Below are positions 33,034 to 40,832 of a stretch of 64,000 bases of DNA, piece by piece; within the stretch, counting starts at the first letter, position 1; each line of letters starts with the position of its first letter. Location of the stretch: assembly GCA_041748655.1 (NCBI GenBank), contig JBGTCV010000010.1, positions 1 to 64,000 of the forward strand. The letters are read 5' to 3'. Source of the stretch: Leptofilum sp041748655 (GTDB lineage: Bacteria > Chloroflexota > Anaerolineae > Promineifilales > Promineifilaceae). Below the pieces are notes generated by a model. It ran no database searches. It was not told the DNA's origin and worked only from the letters and a program-made list of their open reading frames with translations. Both the position numbers and the translations under genes were made by a program.

Positions 33034-34566
33034 CTACGGTTTGCCACCTCCGCCGCCACTATTACCGCCACTATTGCCGCCGCTGTTACCGCCACTATTG
33101 CCGCCACTGTTACCGCCGCTATTGCCGCCGCTATTACCGCCGCTATTACCGCCGCTATTACCAGGGCTGTCGCCGCCGCTATTGCCACCCGCATCGGGGG
33201 TAGGTGGGGGGCAAGCACCCAACTGGGAACCCTGCGCCAGGTGTGCAGCCACAGCGTCGGCCTCAATTTCGATCGTGACAGGATTTCCCGAGTTGCCCGG
33301 TGGATAGTGGCAGATCACAACCTTTCCCGGGCTGGGGGCATCTGTTTCAGAGGTGTCATCTGCATCATCTGAGCCAGTTTGTCCGGGTGGGGTAGCCCCA
33401 CCTTCAGGTGGATTACCTTCTCCGGGCACCTCAACGGGGGTATTGCCTGGTACTTGACTGGGCGGGCCACTCTCAAAATCATCTTCCTTGGACTCCTTAA
33501 GCGCTTCGCCGGGAACGGCCGTTTCCGTTGGTTTTGGCGTTTCTGTGGCAGTTGCCGCCGGTTCAGGCGTGTGGGTTAGGGTGCTGGTGGGGCTGAGCGT
33601 GGGTTGTTCATCGAGGGGAACGACCTGCAGCGGTTGGCCTACAACGGCCGTTACCTGGTATCCCGGTTGAACATCAACCCACTGATCTGCCAGCGTTACC
33701 CGCACCACACCTTCCTCCACCATGACATAGCTGGCTTCGGCGCTTTGTACTTCCACCGTAAACACCGTGCCGCGTACAGACGCCGTGGAGGATGGCGTTT
33801 TGATCTCAAAGGTGTCCCCAGGTTTTAGCAGGCGCACTACCCGGTTCAGGGTTTTGCCCGTTACCAGGCCAAGCCGGACACGATAGTTCTCTTCACTGGT
33901 CACTAATTCGGAAACAGATAGCGTGGTGTCCTCAAACAGATCGACCGTACTGCCATCTTGCAGCCGCAGCTGGGCGGTGGCATTGGTTCCCAGGCGAATC
34001 GTGTCCCCTTCTGAAACGGTAACAGCATCTCCGGGGGAAACGGCCGTTTCTACCCTTCCCGAAAAAATGGTCCCGCTCGCCTGATTCACAACCACTTCGC
34101 CAGATGAAACAACCAGGGTGGCGCCCGTTTCGTCAGGCTGCGCTAAAACAAACGCGCCCAAAACAAAGACAAGCAAAGAGGCTACCCCGATAGCCCATAT
34201 GCGTCTATTTAACATAAAAATGCTCCGTTTGGTTTCTGTGCTTCTGTTACGCACCGGTGTAGCGGGCTGCGCCAATCGCTTTTTCATTGGCATGCCCTGG
34301 CTGGCACAATCCATAAAATGCAGCAGCACGACCCGATTGATGCCAGAATACCCCACAATTTGGGCAATGTCTTGTGTAAAAAACGAATCGCTAGGCTGTT
34401 GGCACAGCGCCAATTTGGCCAACTGTGCTGGCTCAATGCCCAACATCTCTGCCAATTGTTCCCAGCTGGCATTTTCGCGTTTGGCCTGCGCATCAACCAG
34501 ATAAGCAATGTAACGTTTATCTGCTGCGGCACCCTTGGCCAATTGAAGTAATGGTTGATTCGTCAT
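33034..34566 (-). CDS. FecR-like membrane protein with helix-turn-helix-like start and Gly-Asn-Ser repeat tail
   Basis: About 510 residues from ATG 34566 (GAGGAA site). The N-terminal 85 residues look helical, with a possible HTH (SWEQLAEMLGIEPAQLAKLA). One membrane helix follows (about 120-140). A FecR domain (about 155-310) includes GDTIRLGTNATAQLRLQDGS and TPSSTASVRGTVFTVEV. After a Pro/Thr/Glu-rich linker there is a short VICHYPPGNSGNP motif region with a second Cys (GACPP), a recurring bacterial extracellular motif whose role I do not know. The tail is GGNS tetrapeptide repeats. It lies downstream of the sigma factor gene at 34697, suggesting a cell-surface signalling or anti-sigma pair. 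Confidence 0.82.
   Translation of the reverse strand: MTNQPLLQLAKGAAADKRYIAYLVDAQAKRENASWEQLAEMLGIEPAQLAKLALCQQPSDSFFTQDIAQIVGYSGINRVVLLHFMDCASQGMPMKKRLAQPATPVRNRSTETKRSIFMLNRRIWAIGVASLLVFVLGAFVLAQPDETGATLVVSSGEVVVNQASGTIFSGRVETAVSPGDAVTVSEGDTIRLGTNATAQLRLQDGSTVDLFEDTTLSVSELVTSEENYRVRLGLVTGKTLNRVVRLLKPGDTFEIKTPSSTASVRGTVFTVEVQSAEASYVMVEEGVVRVTLADQWVDVQPGYQVTAVVGQPLQVVPLDEQPTLSPTSTLTHTPEPAATATETPKPTETAVPGEALKESKEDDFESGPPSQVPGNTPVEVPGEGNPPEGGATPPGQTGSDDADDTSETDAPSPGKVVICHYPPGNSGNPVTIEIEADAVAAHLAQGSQLGACPPPTPDAGGNSGGDSPGNSGGNSGGNSGGNSGGNSGGNSGGNSGGNSGGNSGGGGGKP
33052..33188. repeat. 12-base minisatellite encoding (Gly-Gly-Asn-Ser)n
   Basis: About eleven units of CCGCC(A/G)CTATT(G/A) and near variants in tandem near the 3' end of the FecR-like gene. 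Copy number is likely to vary by slippage. Confidence 0.85.
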
Positions 34567-34696
34567 AAATTCCTCGCTGCGCTTTTTCAGAGACAACTTT
34601 ATGCTGCCTTGTCTACTTCTTAGTACCGAAGTCACTAGGAAAGTTCGACAAATTGGTTGGGAATAGCAATTTTTAGGGGTGGCCGAGGTGGGGAAA

Positions 34697-35335
34697 TTAA
34701 ATATTGTTGCGATTTACAAAGCGAGACAGCTTCTTTGTGAGGCGATCTTTGGCACGCTTTACTTCTCGTCGCTGCTCAGCCAGCGACAGCGATGTTAGCT
34801 GCATTATCTCAGCATAAGGCTCCGTCTCACGAACGCCATTGAGCATCAACAAAAAGAGCTGTCGGTCGGTGCTGTCTAATTCCGCCTCAAAGCGATGCAG
34901 CAGCGTCTGCTGTGCAGAATCGCTTCTGTCTCCCAGCCATTCCTCAAGTTGAAGTGGCTCCATGTCGGACCAGTTTTCAGAAATGAGTTGGGCCTGAACA
35001 GCTGGTTCATCAATGGAAATCAAGGGTCGCTTTCGGCGGTTGCTGCGGTCGATGGCGTTGAGCAAATCATGCCTGGCCGCCATGCGCAAATAAGCAAACA
35101 GGCTGAGCTTTTCAGGGTCGTATTTTTCTGGCGCTGCCTGGTAATTGAGCAAGCAGTCAATTACGGCCGTTTCATGCAAATGAAGTTCAACCTGATGGAA
35201 CTCTGCGTGCAGAAAGGCAACAAGATGAGGCAAGGCCAACTCAGCAAGCTGCGCAAATGCTGTCGGGCTGTCTCGGTTCAATATTTGTTGATGCTTCTGG
35301 AGTTGCCAGTGGCGTGATGGCTCAGAAGCTGGCAT
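34697..35335 (-). CDS. RNA polymerase sigma-70 family factor (ECF-like)
   Basis: A 212-residue protein. Region 2 is visible at about residues 65-115 (YDPEKLSLFAYLRMAARHDLLN, then AIDRSNRRKR), the core- and -10-binding helices. Region 4 (about 150-210) has a weaker helix-turn-helix ending in basic RVKRAKDRLTKKL-like sequence. An excellent AGGAGG site precedes ATG 35335. The FecR-like gene follows after 130 bases, so this pair probably forms a trans-envelope signalling unit. The target promoters are unknown. Confidence 0.85.
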   Translation of the reverse strand: MPASEPSRHWQLQKHQQILNRDSPTAFAQLAELALPHLVAFLHAEFHQVELHLHETAVIDCLLNYQAAPEKYDPEKLSLFAYLRMAARHDLLNAIDRSNRRKRPLISIDEPAVQAQLISENWSDMEPLQLEEWLGDRSDSAQQTLLHRFEAELDSTDRQLFLLMLNGVRETEPYAEIMQLTSLSLAEQRREVKRAKDRLTKKLSRFVNRNNI

Positions 35336-35701
35336 GATGACCTCCTAAAGGTCCAGATAATGTGGGCAGTATAGCAGCAAAGCAATTTCTATGGGTTAAA
35401 TTGCTTAAGGGAGCAATCGAAATTCCCGCAAATTTAACAATTGGGGTATTGAATTTGTATTGGACGAAGAACTGTTCTGTGGCAAAAGGGTTTATTTTCA
35501 TGAGAAAAATTGGGGGATACTGTTTAAACGAGTACCACAAATGAATACCTTATCAGCCAGATTCTTGTACAGTGGGCAAGAATAGTCGCGCAGAGACGCT
35601 GAGGATTTCTCCGCCGCGCCTTTACGCCTCTGGGCAAGAAAATTGGTTCTGGCTTGTCCAGGTTAGGGGACATAAATCAGCGTGAATCTACGCCCCATTT
35701 C
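35336..35701. other. 366-base gap with no credible gene
   Basis: AT-rich near 35390-35550, with a 60-codon frame that has no ribosome site or family likeness. A weak inverted pair (GCGCAGAGACGC... CGCCTCTG) lies at about 35586-35634. The promoter of the sigma factor gene should lie at its left end. Confidence 0.5.
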
Positions 35702-36553
35702 TTAGGAGATGGTGCGTTCGATGAAGGCAGCGAGGCTGGTGGGTTCGTGCCCCAGCAGGAAGCGCAGCGCCTGCGGATTGCCTGCCAGACCGCTTTCGGC
35801 GTAGTAGGCAAACATGCTAACGGCCGTTTTAACTGCTTCTTCCGCCATGCCATTGGCCTGGGCCTGAGCTTGCCAGGTTTTTAGGGGAATGGGGCGCACT
35901 TCGACGGGGCGCTGCAAAATTTGGCTGAAGGTGTCGGCAACGGCCGTTTGGCTCAAAGGCTCCGTACCAACCAGCTCATAGGTGGCGTAATTGTGCCCCG
36001 GTTGGGTGAGCAGCTGGGCTACCACGGCAGCCACATCCTGCAAATCGACCATGCTAAGGCAGGTTTCGGCCGGATAGGGCACCGGCAGGATACCTTTGTC
36101 TTTGATTGAGGGCAGGTAGGCCAGCAGATTTTGCATGTAGGCGGTGGGCTGCACCACAGTGTAAACCAGCCCAGAATCGAACAGGATATTTTCGACTTTG
36201 AGCTTGTTCCAATGGTGAGGCATCTCTCGAATTTGGGGGTGAAGGACGGAATGGTAGACCACGCGGCAGTTGCCGACGCTGCGAGCGGCGGCGATCATGA
36301 GTTGGCCAATGCGCACTTCCTGCGGGTGCATGTTGGGACCGATGTGGTAGATGGTGGAAACGGCCGTAGTTGCCAAACGCCACACGTCAGCATCCAGCAA
36401 ATCACCCACCACCACTTCTGCTGCGCCGGCCTGCCGCACAGGCAAAATTTGCTCATCATCCTTCACAAAAGCGCGAGCTTTAGCCCCCCGCTGCTTTAAA
36501 GCAGCCAAGATGGCCAATCCCGTTTTGCCTGCTGCGCCCGTTACTAAAATCAT
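35702..36553 (-). CDS. NmrA-like NAD(P)-binding atypical short-chain dehydrogenase
   Basis: A 283-residue Rossmann protein. The dinucleotide-binding loop is ILVTGAAGKTGLAILAAL (GxxGxTG at residues 7-13). The HSVLHPQIREMPHH region and PTAYMQNLLAYLP loop match NmrA/HSCARG-type SDRs, which sense NAD(P) state or reduce quinone- or sugar-type substrates. The classical YxxxK catalytic pair is not obvious. ATG 36553 has a GGAG site. It is isolated between other genes. Confidence 0.83.
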   Translation of the reverse strand: MILVTGAAGKTGLAILAALKQRGAKARAFVKDDEQILPVRQAGAAEVVVGDLLDADVWRLATTAVSTIYHIGPNMHPQEVRIGQLMIAAARSVGNCRVVYHSVLHPQIREMPHHWNKLKVENILFDSGLVYTVVQPTAYMQNLLAYLPSIKDKGILPVPYPAETCLSMVDLQDVAAVVAQLLTQPGHNYATYELVGTEPLSQTAVADTFSQILQRPVEVRPIPLKTWQAQAQANGMAEEAVKTAVSMFAYYAESGLAGNPQALRFLLGHEPTSLAAFIERTIS

Positions 36554-36679
36554 GGTGATTCTCCAAAATAATTGTTATGGCAGAAACCGTTTCTCTCTCG
36601 TATTGTAGCCCATTCGCTAACAATCCGACATACGATTTTGGTGGATGTCTGCAAATTTCGCAGATGCAGCAGATTAGAA

Positions 36680-37894
36680 TTAGGTGGGGATTGGTTGCCT
36701 GTTGTTATGCCAGCCAGCGGTGAACGGGGTGGGGAAATGGCCACGCAGCAGGCCATGCCAGGGCAGGAAGAGCAGCCAGGCGGTGAGTGGCGCGATAACG
36801 CTGCCCAGCTCGCCAATGGGAAGCTGAATGTAGAGCATCAGGATGGCGATGAACAGCCCTAACTGCCAGCGACGGTGCATCACCATCAGGCCCAGCAGCG
36901 GCAGCAGCAGCACGCCGTCGTAGGCGCGGGTATAGGGGGTGATGATGAGAACGGCCGTTATCCACCCAGCCCACCACGCCGGAGACGTCCCTTTTTGCAG
37001 CCACGCCCAGCGCCCCATCACCAAAACCACCAGCAGGCGCACCAACTGGGCCAGCCAACTGGGCCAACCCCACAGCGTCAGCTCCCGCTCCAGGGTCGAT
37101 TTCCACAGCGGGGCGGTAATCTCCTGCACGGCCGCTGCCTTGCTGATGAGCCAGGGCGGGGTGATGACCAGCGTCAGCCCCAGCAGCAGCCCGCCCACAA
37201 TTGTCAGGCCAATCAGCCGCCGGTCGCGCCGCCAGAGCAGCTCCAGCAGCAGCGGCGCGGCAAGAAAGATGCCCAACTGCGGCTTGATGCCAATCAGCAA
37301 AAACGCCAGCAGCAGCTTAATGGTTTCTCTTCCGTCGGGGAAAATAAAAGATTTCGCAGATTGATTAGATTTTTCTGCTTCGCTCTGTGGAACTCTGTGG
37401 CTTCTCTGCACAACTCTGTGTTCCTCTCCCCCAAATACCAGGTTCAATGCCCAAATTGTCCCCAGCAGCACCAGCGGCGTTACCTGGCCAAACAGCAGAC
37501 TAATGAGAGACCAGGGGAGGAGGATGAGGAGCAACGGCCGTAATCCCCTAAACCCCCACGCCTGCATTTGCAGCAGCGCCGCCCCCGTCACGCCCACCAA
37601 AAACAGCACCCAGGCGGTGCGGGCAATCTCTTGCGGCAGCAGGCCAAAGGGCAGCAGGATAGGCAGCAGCCAGGCAGGGCTAAAAAAGTCGGGGGGGGCA
37701 CCCTGGTCGGTTTCGATATAAACGGCCGTATACGGATTTTCGCCCGCCAGCGTGTAGCGAGCAGCGGGGTAAAATGTTTGGTCAAAGTCGCGCAGGCGTG
37801 GCATTTGTGGCGCAATCAGCACAATGGCAGCGCCAAGCACAACGATTGCCAACGCCAGCACCCCGCCAACCAGCCAGGGGGAACGGTTACGCAT
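36680..37894 (-). CDS. GT87-like (DUF2029) polyprenyl-phosphate mannosyltransferase-type membrane protein
   Basis: A 404-residue integral membrane protein with about ten helices. After helix 1 a loop has RDFDQTFYPAARYTLAGENPY, the acidic/Tyr motif of the GT87 family, which transfers sugars from polyprenyl-phosphate carriers outside the membrane. Residues about 155-190 are abnormal: a hydrophilic stretch (HRVVQRSHRVPQSEAEKSNQ...) interrupts the hydrophobic pattern. It is encoded by a dispersed repeat at about 37346-37424. The frame stays open across it, so the protein carries an extra cytoplasmic or external loop, or is impaired. A GGAAG site precedes ATG 37894. Confidence 0.78.
   Translation of the reverse strand: MRNRSPWLVGGVLALAIVVLGAAIVLIAPQMPRLRDFDQTFYPAARYTLAGENPYTAVYIETDQGAPPDFFSPAWLLPILLPFGLLPQEIARTAWVLFLVGVTGAALLQMQAWGFRGLRPLLLILLPWSLISLLFGQVTPLVLLGTIWALNLVFGGEEHRVVQRSHRVPQSEAEKSNQSAKSFIFPDGRETIKLLLAFLLIGIKPQLGIFLAAPLLLELLWRRDRRLIGLTIVGGLLLGLTLVITPPWLISKAAAVQEITAPLWKSTLERELTLWGWPSWLAQLVRLLVVLVMGRWAWLQKGTSPAWWAGWITAVLIITPYTRAYDGVLLLPLLGLMVMHRRWQLGLFIAILMLYIQLPIGELGSVIAPLTAWLLFLPWHGLLRGHFPTPFTAGWHNNRQPIPT
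37346..37424. repeat. Dispersed repeat lying in frame inside the GT87 gene
   Basis: It begins AAAGATTTCGCAGATTGA, as at 25660. It continues CTCTGTGGAACTCTGTGGCT and CTCTGTGTTCCTCT, closely matching the unit at 50199-50253. All other copies in the window are intergenic. Confidence 0.75.
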
Positions 37895-38048
37895 TCAAAA
37901 CTTCCTTTGTTGAACTGCTGTACTGCTGCAGGGGCCTTTCGCATTTATAACCCTGGAAGAGTATACAAAAAGTGTACCACAAAGTGTCACCCGTCGTTCT
38001 AAGTCCAACTTTATCGTGGCCGAATCGATCGCCAGCCGAGGGGTTGTT

Positions 38049-38990
38049 CTATTTGTCCAAGCTTGCCCGCATGGGGGTAAAGCCAGCTCCCATTGCCTCG
38101 TGGCTAACGCCGATGGTGAGAAATGCGGCCGGGTCGGCTCTGGCCACCAACTGCTTTACCTGGCCAACCTGTGGTCGCGTTACGGTACACAACACCAGAT
38201 ACCGCTTTTGCCCGGTAAAACCACCCGTCACCTCCCAAAAGCTCACCCCGCGATGCAAATGAGCCAGCAGCTCAGCAACCACCGCCTGCGGGTTGTTGGT
38301 GATAATGGTGGCTGTACGGGCGCTGCTTGGGCCTTCCAGCGTGTAGTCAGAGGCAAGACCATTGAGAAACAGCATTAAAAAGGCGTAGAGGGCAATTTCC
38401 CAGCCAAAAACCAGCCCGGCAGCCAAAATAGTGAGGCCATCGGTGTAAAAATAGACCTGGCTCAAGGGCTGCCCCGTTTTATTTTGGATGATACGGCCGA
38501 TTATGCCCGTTCCCCCCATTGTTCCCCCAGCCCGGTAAATGAGTCCGCCACCAATGCCACCCACAATGCCGCCATAGACGGTGTTGAGCAGCAAATCGTT
38601 GGTCAATGGATGTTGGGTCAGCCATTGGGGCATGTAAATGACAAAAACGTCGGTGGCAACCGAAAAAATGGTGGCAGCAACCAAAGTGCGCAGCAAAAAG
38701 CCCCAGCGCCCCAGGTAGAAAAAGCCCAGCACCAGCAGCGGCAAGTTGAGCAGCCAAAACAGCAGCCCCACCGGCCAGCCGATGAAATGATTGATAATAA
38801 TGCTGATGCCAGAAACGCCACCGGCGGCAATATTGAAGGGTACCTGAAACATGGCGTAACCAAAAGCTGCCATGCATGATCCGACCACCATCACTAAATT
38901 GAGGCGGGTTTGATACCAGAATTTTTCCCAGGAAAACGGCCGTTTCGGCCATCGTCTACCTTTTTGCATATTCTTGAACTTTTTTATCAT
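38049..38990 (-). CDS. YitT family membrane protein (DUF161 plus DUF2179)
   Basis: A 313-residue protein. Five to six membrane helices (about residues 30-215) carry the YitT pattern GYAMFQVPFNIAAGGVSGIS and GGIVGGIGGGLIYRAGGTMGG. The soluble C-terminal DUF2179 domain (about 225-310) includes RGVSFWEVTGGFTGQ and KRYLVLCTVTRPQ, a likely small-molecule sensor. The function of YitT proteins is not established; a transporter is suspected. The next gene upstream is separated by two repeats and a terminator. Confidence 0.9.
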   Translation of the reverse strand: MIKKFKNMQKGRRWPKRPFSWEKFWYQTRLNLVMVVGSCMAAFGYAMFQVPFNIAAGGVSGISIIINHFIGWPVGLLFWLLNLPLLVLGFFYLGRWGFLLRTLVAATIFSVATDVFVIYMPQWLTQHPLTNDLLLNTVYGGIVGGIGGGLIYRAGGTMGGTGIIGRIIQNKTGQPLSQVYFYTDGLTILAAGLVFGWEIALYAFLMLFLNGLASDYTLEGPSSARTATIITNNPQAVVAELLAHLHRGVSFWEVTGGFTGQKRYLVLCTVTRPQVGQVKQLVARADPAAFLTIGVSHEAMGAGFTPMRASLDK

Positions 38991-39017
38991 CGATTTATAC
39001 CTTCTTCGTAGCTTCCC

Positions 39018-39081
39018 AGGTGCAAGGCACTGGCCGCAGGCGTTTCATTTGGTTGGAACCGTTTGGCCAGTGCCTCGCACC
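39018..39081. repeat. 64-bp palindromic element, first of an identical pair
   Basis: AGGTGCAAGGCACTGGCC opens and GGCCAGTGCCTCGCACC closes the element. The interior GCAGGCGTTTCATTTGGTTG is identical in the copy at 39169-39232. The ends resemble the 65-bp family at 1549 and 15932. Confidence 0.88.
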
Positions 39082-39101
39082 ACTATTTATTTACCCGAAA
39101 A

Positions 39102-39139
39102 AAAGCACCATCTTCCTTTAATGTGAAAGATGGTGCTTT
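39102..39139. terminator. Bidirectional terminator between the repeat pair
   Basis: The 13-bp stem AAAGCACCATCTT/AAGATGGTGCTTT has A-rich and T-rich flanks on both sides. It could end transcripts from either strand. Confidence 0.8.
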
Positions 39140-39168
39140 CTCTATGGTATTTTTTATGTAACTATCTC

Positions 39169-39232
39169 AGGTGCAAGGCACTGGCCGCAGGCGTTTCATT
39201 TGGTTGGAACCGTTTGGCCAGTGCCTCGCACC
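39169..39232. repeat. 64-bp palindromic element, second identical copy
   Basis: Identical to 39018-39081, in the same orientation, 151 bases apart start to start, with the terminator between them. Confidence 0.88.
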
Positions 39233-39330
39233 ACTCAGGCTTGGTAGTTACTTTTTTATTGTAAATCGGCTGGAATGTAGGGAAATAAGTTTGTGCTTGA
39301 GTTAATCAGAAGCTCATCTCAAGCCTGGGC

Positions 39331-39594
39331 TTAATCGTCCCAGTCGTCATCATCGTCATCATAATCTAAGTCGTCGTCAAAATCATCGTCATTATCAGCG
39401 GAAAAATCTTCGTCAAACGGATCTTCAAAGGCCCAATCCAGCTTAATTGGGGACATGCTAACTACTTCCAACTCGTCGCCACACTCATCACAAATAACAA
39501 ACTCACCCACCTGTACCTGATTCTGAAAACGAATACGAGCGCCACATCCTGGGCAAATGCCAATTTCTGTTTTTGATTGTGGGTTTATACTCAT
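39331..39594 (-). CDS. LysW-like zinc-ribbon protein with long acidic tail
   Basis: An 87-residue protein. The zinc ribbon has CPGCG and CDECGDELEVV with the spacing of the LysW/ArgW amino-group carrier family (about residues 14-47), including the GEFVICDEC and SPIKLDW stretches. The tail is almost all Asp. It ends DWDD rather than the carrier-defining EDWGE with terminal Glu, so amino-acid carrying is doubtful. ATG 39594 has a GGGAGGT site. A paralogue lies just upstream (39699-39941), and no lysine or arginine genes are near. A zinc or acidic-chaperone role is possible. Confidence 0.75.
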   Translation of the reverse strand: MSINPQSKTEIGICPGCGARIRFQNQVQVGEFVICDECGDELEVVSMSPIKLDWAFEDPFDEDFSADNDDDFDDDLDYDDDDDDWDD

Positions 39595-39698
39595 GATCTT
39601 TTACCTCCCAAATGGAAATATTTGTGGCCCTTCGGATAAGGGCAACCACTCATGAAAACACAAACTGTTTGTACGGTGGGCTAGAAACGGCCGTTTGC

Positions 39699-39941
39699 CT
39701 ACCAACGATCTTTCTTGTTTCGCTGATTAGGACGGGGAGATTCAAACTCTTCAAAATCAATCTCCTCTTGCCACACCTCTTCCGCCAACCGCAATACAAC
39801 AGGCGATTTGCGTACCACCTCAAGTTGAGCAGCACAGCGACGACACGTCATCATCTGACCAATATAAGGTACTTTTTTAAAGCGTAATTCTTCACCACAG
39901 TCGGGACATAATCCAATATTCTTGGATTGAGCCATGTTCAT
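39699..39941 (-). CDS. Second LysW-like zinc-ribbon protein
   Basis: About 80 residues from ATG 39941 (39935 is also possible; both follow an AGAGGT site). The ribbon boxes are CPDCG and CRRCAAQLEVV, aligned with the neighbour's. It is followed by an acidic segment (EEVWQEEIDFEEFE) and a short basic end (RPNQRNKKDRW). The carrier-type C-terminal Glu is absent. A duplication with the gene at 39331 is the simplest origin. It is cotranscribed or at least codirectional with it. Confidence 0.72.
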   Translation of the reverse strand: MNMAQSKNIGLCPDCGEELRFKKVPYIGQMMTCRRCAAQLEVVRKSPVVLRLAEEVWQEEIDFEEFESPRPNQRNKKDRW

Positions 39942-40103
39942 GAGTCTAGCTACCTCTTTCCTTAAGGGTTTAACATTCTTGAACCCAAATAACCAATCCA
40001 GATTCCAATATAGGCTGATGGTGTGTAAAAACAGGGGGAAATCGTGTGTCATTTGTGTGCCAAAATGCAAACGGCCGTGTCAAATGAGCCAGTTTTTACC
40101 GCC

Positions 40104-40781
40104 TTAAGCAGAAAAGCGGTAACCAATACCTGGATGATTGTGAATAAACTGGGTTTGGTGCGGCTCTGGCTCAATTTTGCGGCGCAGGCGGCGCACCAGG
40201 CCGCGCACCAGTTCCCGGTTACCTTCGCCATTGTAGCCCCATACGCGCTCGATGATGACGTCGATAGGAATGACCTGATCGGCATTGGCCATGAGCACAT
40301 AGAGCAAGCGAAATTCTAGCGGTGTGAGCTGCTGTGGCGGCTGCCCAACCAGCGACACGGTTCGGGTGCTGGGGTCCAGGCTAAGATTGCTGGTTTGAAT
40401 GGTAGAAAGAATAGAAACGGGCACGGTACCGGCTCGGCGTAAAAACATGGTAACATAGCGGGCTAAAATTCGGGGGGAGTACGGCCGTTCCAAAATCAAA
40501 TCGACGCCTGCATCCAGCAGCTGGCACGTTTCATCTTCCGTGGTGGCATCGTGCAGCAGCAGCAGGGGTGCCTGAGACATGGTGCGAATGGCGATGACAT
40601 CTTCGGCAACGGCCGTATGCCCCTTGGCCGAAAGCAAAATGAGATCAACCGGCTGTTTGAGCAGCGAAGAGATCACCATCTTCACCGTAGCCGTACGGGC
40701 AACTGCAAGCCCCGCATGGCGCAGTACGTAACTTAAAAACTCCCGTTCTTCACCGTTTTCGGAGATGACAATTGCTTGCAT
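40104..40781 (-). CDS. OmpR/PhoB-type response regulator with degenerate receiver
   Basis: A 225-residue protein. Residues 1-115 have a receiver fold but lack its chemistry: the usual acidic pair is ISENGEE, and the phosphoacceptor Asp position reads LILLSAKGH (Ser). The Lys near the end is RPYSP, also changed. Residues about 130-225 are a winged-helix DNA-binding domain (LTPLEFRLLYVLMAN, VIERVWGYNGEGNRELVRGLVRRLRRKIE). It probably binds DNA without His-Asp phosphorylation. There is no kinase neighbour. ATG 40781 shows no clear Shine-Dalgarno. Confidence 0.85.
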   Translation of the reverse strand: MQAIVISENGEEREFLSYVLRHAGLAVARTATVKMVISSLLKQPVDLILLSAKGHTAVAEDVIAIRTMSQAPLLLLHDATTEDETCQLLDAGVDLILERPYSPRILARYVTMFLRRAGTVPVSILSTIQTSNLSLDPSTRTVSLVGQPPQQLTPLEFRLLYVLMANADQVIPIDVIIERVWGYNGEGNRELVRGLVRRLRRKIEPEPHQTQFIHNHPGIGYRFSA

Positions 40782-40832
40782 ACAATCACCCGGTTCGTCG
40801 TTCGTTAAATTTTGCCATGCCTCATTAAATTG

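Noticed and set aside
33052..33188. Tandem repeats considered as a CRISPR array
   Set aside because: Units are contiguous 12-mers coding for Gly-Gly-Asn-Ser, with no spacers and no cas genes.
35362..35544. A 60-codon frame in the gap upstream of the sigma factor gene
   Set aside because: No ribosome site, atypical composition, overlaps the expected promoter region; probably chance.
39018..39232. Two identical 64-bp units considered as CRISPR repeats
   Set aside because: Only two copies, too long, with a terminator between them and no cas genes.
39331..39594. Functional LysW amino-group carrier for lysine or arginine synthesis
   Set aside because: The terminal EDWGE motif is missing and no lys/arg genes are adjacent; only the zinc-ribbon likeness is kept.
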